Assembly: GCA_030629105.1 (NCBI GenBank)
Contig: DAOVPS010000199.1
Location: 1-5,197 of the forward strand
Length of the DNA: 5,197 nucleotides
Direction: 5' to 3'
Source: JABLTI01 sp030629105
GTDB taxonomy: Archaea; Asgardarchaeota; Heimdallarchaeia; JABLTI01
In this document: positions 1-5,197 of the stretch, in pieces
How positions within the stretch are numbered: position 1 is the stretch's first letter
Layout: every line of letters begins with the position of its first letter
Notes under the pieces: model-generated
Database searches by the model: none
The model's input: the letters and a program-made list of their open reading frames with translations, nothing else
Told to the model about the DNA's origin: nothing
Translations under genes and position numbers: made by a program

Positions 1-1038
1 CTCTTCACGAAAAACAAGAACCTTGTTCTACCAATACATGATAAAAATGGAAACATTACATTTACTCATCCACGAAAAGTTAAGACCATAGATGATAGCT
101 TATATCTTCACATCATCTCTGAAATAGAAAAAGGGGATGGAATTAAGCTCGGGAATATAAAATGGATTTGCCCAAGAAATAATCGGTTCATAGCAACTTA
201 TGATCCACCAAATGCAAAGCTCGATATAAATCTCAGCTTCTCTGATGGAATAACTGATATTGCGACATCAACTGATGTTTTAATTCTCTCAGGTTTTCAT
301 ATGTTGAATTTAAAGGAAATTGGGATCGAGGGTGTAAGAGAGAGAATAAAATCAGCCTTAAATCTCATTCAACAAGCAAAACAATCAAATCCAAAGCTTA
401 TTGTCCACTTAGAACTTTCAAGTACGAAAAATGAAAAGATTTTAAGAGAACTATTTAGTCTTTCAAGAAAAGATGTTTATTGGGACAGCATAGGTTGCAA
501 TGAAGTAGAGCTAGCTGAAGTGTTAAATGTTATTGGTGAATCAAAACTCGCAAAGAGTATTACTCAAGAACCAGCACAAGCGAAGTTCTTACAGGGATGC
601 TTTAAAATTTGTCAAAAACTGTCACTAAAACGATTACATTTTCATCAATATGGAAGTTATTTACTTCTTACGGAAAACAACTACTTTGTTTCAAATAAAA
701 AACTAAAACAAGCGTTATGTTATGCCTCAATAATAACTGCTTACAAAGCTAAAACTGGTGAAACAAAAAAGAAAATCGATTTAGATATATTATATGATAT
801 GAATAGAATCAATTCTCGATATACAAAATCATTCAAAGAGATTGCTTCAGTTTTAGAAAAGGAGAAGATCATCTATGAAGAAGAGTTTCTTCTAACAGGA
901 ATCACACAATATCATAATTATAACCTTATTATTGTACCAACTCTTGTTATCAATAAACCAAAGTACACTGTTGGATTAGGTGATACTATTTCTTCAACAG
1001 CACTTGTTGCTGAAGTCATTCTGAATTCAATATTATAA
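1..1038 (+). CDS. ADP-dependent phosphofructokinase/glucokinase family kinase, 5' end cut off by window edge
   Basis: Cytoplasmic kinase of the ADP_PFK_GK family (ribokinase-like fold), which phosphorylates fructose 6-phosphate and/or glucose with ADP as donor in the modified archaeal Embden-Meyerhof pathway. The reading frame is open from base 1 to the TAA at 1036-1038 (345 codons). The family is usually about 450-480 residues, so roughly the first 110-130 are missing. The ATG at 301 is internal: the conserved run PRNNRFIATYD (from about 172) and LILSGFHML (about 280-306) continue straight through it. Visible family motifs are HLELSS (about 406-423), the metal/phosphate NxxE motif as NEVE (499-510), RLHFHQYGSYLLL (about 631-669) and VGLGDTISS (970-996), whose Asp at 982-984 is the expected catalytic base. 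All key residues in the visible part are intact. Without the N-terminal lid domain I cannot choose between phosphofructokinase, glucokinase and bifunctional enzyme. The family call is secure. Confidence 0.93.
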   Translation, partial: LFTKNKNLVLPIHDKNGNITFTHPRKVKTIDDSLYLHIISEIEKGDGIKLGNIKWICPRNNRFIATYDPPNAKLDINLSFSDGITDIATSTDVLILSGFHMLNLKEIGIEGVRERIKSALNLIQQAKQSNPKLIVHLELSSTKNEKILRELFSLSRKDVYWDSIGCNEVELAEVLNVIGESKLAKSITQEPAQAKFLQGCFKICQKLSLKRLHFHQYGSYLLLTENNYFVSNKKLKQALCYASIITAYKAKTGETKKKIDLDILYDMNRINSRYTKSFKEIASVLEKEKIIYEEEFLLTGITQYHNYNLIIVPTLVINKPKYTVGLGDTISSTALVAEVILNSIL

Positions 1039-1140
1039 ACAATTCAAATTCTGTAAACAAACAACATCTCCCAATAACATGTTGATAATATTTACTCTTT
1101 TAATGTTCATCATACTATAGTAATCGTGGTGGATAAAATA
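1039..1140 (+). promoter_or_regulatory. Intergenic region with possible promoter and ribosome binding site of the GTPase gene
   Basis: An AT-rich spacer between the kinase and GTPase genes. A weak inverted repeat, CAACAT (1062-1067) and ATGTTG (1079-1084), is followed by a T-rich stretch (1091-1102) that could end the kinase transcript. The sequence GATAATATTTA (1084-1094) is a possible TATA element; a start about 25 bases downstream would fall near 1114-1120 and give a short leader. GGTG at 1128-1131 matches the archaeal anti-Shine-Dalgarno core and sits 9 bases before the ATG at 1141. This makes 1141 a better start than the GTG at 1126. All of this is read by eye, and the promoter and terminator parts are weak. 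Confidence 0.35.
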
Positions 1141-1647
1141 ATGGAACCACACAGCCCAGAACAAGACGTTAAAATTGTAGTTACAGGTCCATATAATGCT
1201 GGCAAATCTGAATTTGTTCAGAGATTTGGTATAAAACCAATCAATGTAGCTGTTAATGGAACAACAGTTGGCTTAGACTTTACACATGAAATGATTGATA
1301 ATTTCCATGTTCACATCTTCGGAACACCCGGACAAGATCACTTTAGAGATGTACAACAATGCGTAGCCCGAGGAGCTTCTGGAGTTATATTAGTCTTAGA
1401 TAGTACTGATCCTGCAACTTTTGCTCAAGTTGAACAACTTACAAAAAGAATCAAGGCTGTTTGTGGTCGAGTTCCTCTTGTTATTTGTGCAAATAAGCAA
1501 GATAAAGACGGCGCTTTACCCCCCGATAGAATTAAGCAAATGCTTGGATTCAAAGGTAAAGTCATAGGCTCATCTGCTTTGCATGGTGAGGGGACAAAGA
1601 CTACTCTTGTCGAGGTTTTAAAACAAATTCGTAAAGCTGAGGATTAA
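1141..1647 (+). CDS. Small Ras-like GTPase (COG2229-type predicted GTPase)
   Basis: Single-domain P-loop GTPase, 168 residues from the ATG at 1141. A GTG start at 1126 would add five residues, but GGTG at 1128-1131 is well placed to serve the ATG. All five G motifs are visible: G1 GPYNAGKS (residues 16-23), G2 GTTVGLDF (about 40-47, switch I Thr), G3 FGTPGQ (60-65), G4 NKQD (118-121, guanine specificity) and G5 SSAL (144-147). In G3 the usual DxxG Asp is Gly while the Gln equivalent to Ras Gln61 is kept. The FGTPGQ form is, from memory, normal for COG2229 GTPases, so this is a family trait rather than damage. There is no C-terminal prenylation motif (it ends KAED), no transmembrane segment and no fused effector domain, so it is probably a soluble molecular switch. 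It follows the kinase gene by about 100 bases and converges on the MBL-fold gene. No GAP, GEF or roadblock partner gene is visible. Partner and process are unknown. Confidence 0.9.
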   Translation: MEPHSPEQDVKIVVTGPYNAGKSEFVQRFGIKPINVAVNGTTVGLDFTHEMIDNFHVHIFGTPGQDHFRDVQQCVARGASGVILVLDSTDPATFAQVEQLTKRIKAVCGRVPLVICANKQDKDGALPPDRIKQMLGFKGKVIGSSALHGEGTKTTLVEVLKQIRKAED

Positions 1648-1724
1648 ATTTTTCATAAAAAATAAAGAGGATGTTTCTACATCCCTTTGATTTTCTTTCT
1701 TTTTTGATTTTACTAGAAATCTTT
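1648..1724. terminator. Hairpin with T-rich tracts between convergent genes, probable bidirectional terminator
   Basis: Lies between the stops of the GTPase (+) and MBL-fold (-) genes. The stem GGATG (1669-1673)/CATCC (1680-1684) closes a six-base loop. It can be extended through one mismatch and a G-T wobble to A-T pairs on the outside (about 1665-1687). To the right, the plus strand has a long T-rich tract (about 1686-1711). To the left, the A-rich run 1647-1668 reads as a T-rich tract on the minus strand. Archaeal termination depends mainly on T-rich tracts, so either strand could terminate here. The arrangement is seen directly; the function is inferred. Confidence 0.55.
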
Positions 1725-2717
1725 CTACATGTATAGTACGCTATCTGCGTCTATCTTATGATCATCATGAACTTCCCATAGAGCTTTCTTTCCTCTTTTC
1801 TTTGAGGATTCGAAAATCTTGTCTTCTTCTTCTAATTGTCGTAGGTGTGCTTTTAATGTGAGATCATCCACAAGCTCTTTCCATGGTTTGTACCATTCAA
1901 TTCCAAGACTTAGATAAACTTCATCATGAATATCTTCAAACGTGCTTGCACCATTGGTTGTAAGAGTTACTAGAATAGTTTCTTCAAATGTTTGATGGGC
2001 ATGCAAAGCTTGCTTGATTAGCTCTTTCGCTTGACTACCAATATAAGCACCATCATAAGCAGGACATAACATGTCTGTATTAGCTCTTGAGATGAATTGT
2101 AGAGCTTTTTCTCGAGCAGCAGCACTTCCAGTTTTGTCAATAAGATAATTACTGAATCTCATTGGATAAATATAGAGTTCAGCTCCAGTAAAGATTGCTT
2201 TTTGCTGTGAGCTAAAGATCATAGAATGACCTTGACTAAATCCTGGATAGGCAACAACATAAAGGGTTGTTTTTCCGAGTTTTATTTTATCTCCATCATC
2301 AAAAACAGAATGTACTTTTACTCCTTTCAAACGTTCCCAAGGTTGATATGAAAATTTGCCACCTTTTTTATCTGGTTCAAAGTGTTTTTCTGGTAAATAC
2401 AAATAGGGTTTTCTTATTGTATCCTCGGCATCTTTGTGGCAGACTAATTGTGCTTTGGAAAAAGCATCAAGTAATCTCTTCGCCCCGCCGATAGCATCGT
2501 GATGCTCTCGAGTCAATATAATATGTTTTACATCCTTCTTTTTTCTGCCTGCATGATCAATACATTCAATAATTTCGTGTTGTATGGTATCCCTTATCCC
2601 AGTGTCTATAATGGCAATATCATCATCCATAATTATATACACAGCATTTCTTTCTCCACCTTGACCGTGTTCACCATAAACATTCCATATTCCATCATTT
2701 ATCTCATTAAAGGTCAT
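1725..2717 (-). CDS. Metallo-beta-lactamase-fold protein with degenerate metal site, probable non-canonical or inactive member
   Basis: A 330-residue MBL-fold protein. The N-terminal strands lead to AIIDTG (residues 35-40), the usual first MBL motif. The second motif, normally THxHxDHxGG, reads TREHHDAIGG (69-78): the first and last metal-binding His are Arg70 and Ala75, while His72 and Asp74 remain. The third-motif His (PGHT) is Phe160 in YPGFSQGHS, the bridging Asp of FTGD is Ala179 in FTGAEL, and the late His is Tyr221 in CPAYDG. The fold landmarks are all there, so the frame is real and uninterrupted, but a normal dinuclear zinc site is not expected. Residues about 245-316 resemble the helical/winged-helix tail of LACTB2-like MBL proteins. 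The ATG at 2717 is the only usable start: a stop lies seven codons upstream with no ATG, GTG or TTG between, and AGGTG (complement of 2729-2733) precedes it at a long 11-base spacing. It is divergent from the 520-residue gene. The fold is confident; the substrate is unknown. Confidence 0.88.
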   Translation of the reverse strand: MTFNEINDGIWNVYGEHGQGGERNAVYIIMDDDIAIIDTGIRDTIQHEIIECIDHAGRKKKDVKHIILTREHHDAIGGAKRLLDAFSKAQLVCHKDAEDTIRKPYLYLPEKHFEPDKKGGKFSYQPWERLKGVKVHSVFDDGDKIKLGKTTLYVVAYPGFSQGHSMIFSSQQKAIFTGAELYIYPMRFSNYLIDKTGSAAAREKALQFISRANTDMLCPAYDGAYIGSQAKELIKQALHAHQTFEETILVTLTTNGASTFEDIHDEVYLSLGIEWYKPWKELVDDLTLKAHLRQLEEEDKIFESSKKRGKKALWEVHDDHKIDADSVLYM

Positions 2718-2907
2718 TGGTTTTACAACACCTATTCATTTTTATCTAACAATATTTTTTTTCTAGAATTATTTTGAGTCTTCATTAATAAGAACGTTTA
2801 GATATTCATTGCATCTAAATTAGAGAATATCAAACGATAAATATTAAGATTATTAGATATTTATAATTTCCACTAATTCATAACGCTTCAATCTATAGGT
2901 TATTACT
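2718..2907. promoter_or_regulatory. Divergent intergenic region with overlapping dyad repeats, candidate shared operator
   Basis: This 190-base, very AT-rich region must hold the promoters of both the MBL-fold gene (leftward) and the 520-residue gene (rightward). No gene is evident in it. Three dyads overlap within 2795-2836. The largest pairs CGTTTAGATATTC (2795-2807) with GAATATCAAACG (2825-2836), 12 pairs with one bulged A. TTTAGAT (2797-2803) pairs with ATCTAAA (2813-2819). TCTAAATTAGA (2814-2824) is palindromic around its central A. TTAGATATT occurs at 2798-2806 and again at 2853-2861, overlapping the likely TATA box, and TTAGATA lies on the minus strand at 2743-2749. On the minus strand an A/T run (about 2751-2759) might be the TATA box of the MBL-fold gene. 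The repeats are seen directly; an operator role is inferred, and AT-richness raises the chance rate. Confidence 0.4.
2859..2900 (+). promoter_or_regulatory. Probable TATA box and Shine-Dalgarno site of the 520-residue gene
   Basis: ATTTATAA at 2859-2866 is a good archaeal TATA-box match. A transcription start about 22-25 bases downstream would be near 2888-2892, giving a leader of under 20 bases. AGGT at 2897-2900 lies 7 bases before the TTG at 2908 and matches the archaeal anti-Shine-Dalgarno core. The in-frame TAG at 2896-2898 rules out any longer protein, so this site supports the TTG start. Confidence 0.45.
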
Positions 2908-4470
2908 TTGTCTAAAACTTCATCTCGAGATATAAAGAAAAGATTATTTGAATTCGCAAGAAATGAATTTGAAACTAAACAACCTGAGTACGTTGAAGTA
3001 AGAAAAGCAAAAGGAACAAAAACATTCTATCGTGGACCGGTTCCCCAATTAATCTTAACCAGATACAAAGCAATAGCTTATACTGTTTTTGCAGACTATG
3101 GAACCATCTGTCGTTTGTACTATTTTAATAGAGATGGTTACTGTATTAACGATTCTAGTTATTCCGATAATCAATTGGACAAAATTAAAACTCACTTGAA
3201 GAAAACAACAACCCGAGTATTAAAATATCCAAAAATTGAAATAAAACCAAAAATCGGTAATTTATCTGTGAAATTAGACAACAGATTTGCAGAAATTATT
3301 AAAGAAATTGAACTGCTTACAAAACTAAAACTTCCAAGTAGACCAATTATTACATTAAGTAAAAATCTTGAACTTAGGGAAGATAATTGGCTTGGCAGTA
3401 TTCATAGGGAAGATGAATTTATTGAATTACCCTATGGAATAGAGGAATATGAACAAGTAGAAGTTGTTCTTGTTCAAAGTGCATTTTTTGAATTCAGCAA
3501 ATTGATATTGGATATTAAAGAGATGGCTTTTGATCAAGCTGCAACCCTATCGCTTTTATTTATTGAAAAAGAAGAGCTGTTAGATTTTGCTATAACACAG
3601 TGGGATGTTTCGGATCTTATTCCTAAAAACTTTAAGAAATTGAATCGTAGAAATGAAATTAATAATGTAATAGAAATATTATCTGATTTTAATTCTTATA
3701 TTTTAAAAGGCGATTTCGTCGTTTATGAATCAATTTTGCATCCAAAATTTGCGGAGAATTTTAAATGGATTCTTTTGAATGAATTGACATCAAAAATTGA
3801 TGCTAAATCACGTTTTGCAAAATTCTTACATAAGGAAATCAAAAAGAAGATTGCTGAGAGAGAATTTGAGACTGCTGCGAGACTTTTATTCATTGTTCTG
3901 TTTTTGGAAATATTTTCAAGGACACCTGGGCGTATCTCTCCTATAACACTAGAAATTACGGAAGCAATTTCAAAGGATTCACAAATTACATCATTCATTA
4001 AGAAATTTGTAGAGAATTTACATAAAATGCAAATTGAATCACTTATCAAATATTGGAGAACAAACAAGGATATTTTTCCAGATAGTGTAAATGTTAAAGT
4101 CGATGAACTCACTGATACGGTATTCAAGAAGATACTGAAACTACACGTTGGCTTCACCACAAATGTATTTGATAGTCCTGGTGAGATAATTATTAAAATC
4201 AAAAACAACTCAGATGCAGTTTTGGGAACCGTAGTAGCTGAAGATATCCACTGGACACCAATAGAAGCAATGGAAATTATCGGAGAAAAGAGAAAAATAA
4301 GGATTAAAACCTTAGCTCCTGATGAGGAATATGCAATTGCCATACCAATTATACCTAAGAAGGAAGGAACAATTAATATTCGAAACCTAATGATACGATT
4401 CAATGATCCTTTTGGTATAAAGCACTATGTTTCTTTACCAATTCCGCCATTGAAAATAAAGAAAAAATGA
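2908..4470 (+). CDS. Uncharacterised 520-residue cytoplasmic protein with probable C-terminal Ig-like beta-sandwich
   Basis: I do not recognise this protein. It starts at a TTG with a well-spaced AGGT; a stop lies four codons upstream and no other start codon is near, so the rare start seems forced. There is no signal peptide or transmembrane segment, so it is probably cytoplasmic. Residues 1-105 are a basic mixed alpha/beta region containing YRGPVPQLILTRY (41-53). Residues about 108-230 alternate strands and helices. The segment about 144-205 has a strand-loop-strand-helix layout reminiscent of a metallopeptidase core but no HExxH, so no activity is claimed. Residues about 240-400 are mainly helical and rich in Lys, Glu and Phe. 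From about 410 to 515 the pattern becomes short alternating strands (GEIIIKIKNNSD, 425-436, and a late NDPFG, 499-503), resembling CARDB/Ig-like domains that bear a DPFG turn. The protein ends in a Lys-rich tail, KIKKK. It is divergent from the MBL-fold gene and ends 8 bases from the convergent SAM synthase gene. Confidence 0.85.
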   Translation: MSKTSSRDIKKRLFEFARNEFETKQPEYVEVRKAKGTKTFYRGPVPQLILTRYKAIAYTVFADYGTICRLYYFNRDGYCINDSSYSDNQLDKIKTHLKKTTTRVLKYPKIEIKPKIGNLSVKLDNRFAEIIKEIELLTKLKLPSRPIITLSKNLELREDNWLGSIHREDEFIELPYGIEEYEQVEVVLVQSAFFEFSKLILDIKEMAFDQAATLSLLFIEKEELLDFAITQWDVSDLIPKNFKKLNRRNEINNVIEILSDFNSYILKGDFVVYESILHPKFAENFKWILLNELTSKIDAKSRFAKFLHKEIKKKIAEREFETAARLLFIVLFLEIFSRTPGRISPITLEITEAISKDSQITSFIKKFVENLHKMQIESLIKYWRTNKDIFPDSVNVKVDELTDTVFKKILKLHVGFTTNVFDSPGEIIIKIKNNSDAVLGTVVAEDIHWTPIEAMEIIGEKRKIRIKTLAPDEEYAIAIPIIPKKEGTINIRNLMIRFNDPFGIKHYVSLPIPPLKIKKK

Positions 4471-4478
4471 TCGATAGT
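4451..4478 (-). terminator. T-rich tract after the SAM synthase gene, inside the end of the opposing gene
   Basis: Read on the minus strand, the bases just past the SAM synthase stop contain a T-rich run (complement of 4453-4468, TTTTTTCTTTATTTT), preceded by the short palindrome ATCGAT (4470-4475). Archaeal termination favours such tracts, so this is a plausible terminator for the minus-strand transcript. It lies almost wholly within the last lysine codons of the 520-residue gene. No comparable T-run follows that gene on the plus strand. Confidence 0.4.
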
Positions 4479-5197
4479 TTAGTAGAGCTCATAGGATCTA
4501 TTCATAAATCCTCGCCAAATCTCAGGCATTTTACTCATTTGCTCTTGAACTATCTCTTCAATTCTTCGTTTGGTTTTACTATCTTTAGTTCCACCGACTA
4601 ATGCAACCTCAATTAACTGTGGTTCAGTAATTTTCTTACCAATTTTGCTAACAAGATAACAATCAACATTCTCAACACTGAGCTCATTAACAATTTCTTC
4701 ACAGACTTTTTTTGCTGCAATATTGTAAGTTTTCCCGACATGACTTACAGGATTTTTACCAGCAGCTGCTTCAAGGGTCATTGGACGATAAGGTGTAATT
4801 AATCCATTTGTTCGATTTCCTCTACCAACTTGTCCATCATCACCTTGTTCAGCAGAAGTTCCTGTTACAGTAAGGTAGAGACAATCATCATTTCCGGGAA
4901 CATCAGCTACATTAACGTCAACATTGACATCTCCGCCCCAGATTTTTGCTGCTAGATCCAAAGTGAGATTCTGTACTTCTTCTTTAGTTGCAAAATAATG
5001 ATCAACATCAACCAATTCTGTGCAAATCATAGCACAAGCAATAGTGAGATCGATTTTCTTCTTGTGTCGAACACCCATGACTTTAATGTCTTCACCAATA
5101 GCTGGATTTTTCTTCTTAGTTGCGGGATCATTAAGCATTCTTTCAGTTTGATATGTTAACTGTTCAATTTTTGTTAATGGAGCGTACCCAATTCCTA
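4479..5197 (-). CDS. mat: Archaeal-type S-adenosylmethionine synthase (methionine adenosyltransferase), N-terminus cut off by window edge
   Basis: Makes S-adenosylmethionine from methionine and ATP (EC 2.5.1.6) in the cytoplasm, supplying the cell's methyl donor. The sequence belongs to the archaeal MAT family (COG1812), which is strongly diverged from bacterial MetK. The minus-strand frame is open to the window edge, past the Met at 5138: the codons before it read GIGYAPLTKIEQLTYQTER, matching the family, so that Met is internal. About 238 residues are present; the family is about 400, so roughly the first 160 are missing. The hallmark glycine-rich stretch GTSAEQGDDGQVGRGNRTNG is complete. 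It is followed by ITPYRPMTLEAAAGKNPVSHVGK, and GEDIKVMGVRHKK lies earlier. All are intact. The gene ends at TAA (4479-4481), 8 bases from the end of the convergent 520-residue gene, with a T-rich tract just beyond the stop. Confidence 0.96.
   Translation of the reverse strand, partial: GIGYAPLTKIEQLTYQTERMLNDPATKKKNPAIGEDIKVMGVRHKKKIDLTIACAMICTELVDVDHYFATKEEVQNLTLDLAAKIWGGDVNVDVNVADVPGNDDCLYLTVTGTSAEQGDDGQVGRGNRTNGLITPYRPMTLEAAAGKNPVSHVGKTYNIAAKKVCEEIVNELSVENVDCYLVSKIGKKITEPQLIEVALVGGTKDSKTKRRIEEIVQEQMSKMPEIWRGFMNRSYELY

Noticed and set aside
301..1038. A shorter kinase protein starting at the ATG at 301
   Set aside because: The frame is open to base 1 and the upstream translation carries family motifs that run into this Met without a break, so the gene is truncated by the window rather than starting here.
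1062..1102. Hairpin CAACAT/ATGTTG followed by a T-rich stretch as a firm terminator of the kinase gene
   Set aside because: The stem is only six pairs with an 11-base loop and the T-tract is interrupted. It is mentioned only as a possibility within the intergenic entry.
2267..2777. Two short plus-strand open frames (2267-2494 and 2499-2777) opposite the MBL-fold gene
   Set aside because: Both have low-complexity, hydrophobic translations with no recognisable motif. They lie opposite a clear MBL-fold coding sequence and its promoter region.
3340..3525. Possible zinc metallopeptidase core in residues 144-205 of the 520-residue protein
   Set aside because: The layout is suggestive, but there is no HExxH or other recognisable metal-binding motif, so no enzymatic call is justified.
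3723..4403. 226-codon open frame on the minus strand inside the 520-residue gene, with a hydrophobic translation
   Set aside because: It is fully antisense to a gene with a better start site and a plausible domain layout. The hydrophobic, Ser/Ile-rich product is what the complement of Lys/Glu-rich AT-biased codons gives.
4479..5138. SAM synthase starting at the Met at 5138
   Set aside because: Conserved archaeal MAT sequence continues upstream to the window edge, and starting here would remove about 40 percent of the enzyme.

Overview
The window looks like archaeal chromosome. Three things point that way: the archaeal-type S-adenosylmethionine synthase (unrelated in sequence to bacterial MetK), an ADP-dependent sugar kinase of the ADP-PFK/ADP-GK family, and start sites led by short AGGT/GGTG Shine-Dalgarno matches with A/T-rich TATA-like boxes at archaeal spacing. 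The DNA is clearly AT-rich (about a third G+C by eye). A stand-alone small GTPase of the COG2229/Ras-like type beside metabolic genes would suit an Asgard archaeon, but that is inference; no 16S or ribosomal marker is present.

Layout, left to right. 1-1038 (+): 3' part of an ADP-dependent phosphofructokinase/glucokinase, cut by the left edge. 1141-1647 (+): complete small GTPase, probably starting at an ATG rather than the GTG 15 bases upstream. 1648-1724: convergent intergenic region with a hairpin flanked by T-rich tracts on both strands. 1725-2717 (-): metallo-beta-lactamase-fold protein in which most metal-binding positions are substituted. 2718-2907: divergent regulatory region with overlapping dyad repeats. 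2908-4470 (+): 520-residue protein of unknown function with a TTG start and a probable C-terminal beta-sandwich. 4479-5197 (-): 3' part of archaeal S-adenosylmethionine synthase, cut by the right edge. Its stop lies 8 bases from the stop of the 520-residue gene.

Apart from the first two genes, which share a strand but are separated by about 100 bases with a possible promoter, neighbours are divergent or convergent. Most units are therefore probably transcribed alone, and there is no clear operon. The two genes most likely to be co-regulated are the divergent pair: the MBL-fold protein and the unknown 520-residue protein. The kinase (sugar catabolism) and SAM synthase (methyl-donor supply) are housekeeping genes and give no strong hint of a common pathway.

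The points most worth a second look are the probable MBL pseudo-enzyme, its uncharacterised divergent partner with the dyad-rich region between them, and the lysine-rich gene end that also encodes a T-rich tract for the opposing SAM synthase gene. I see no mobile element, CRISPR array, tRNA or rRNA.
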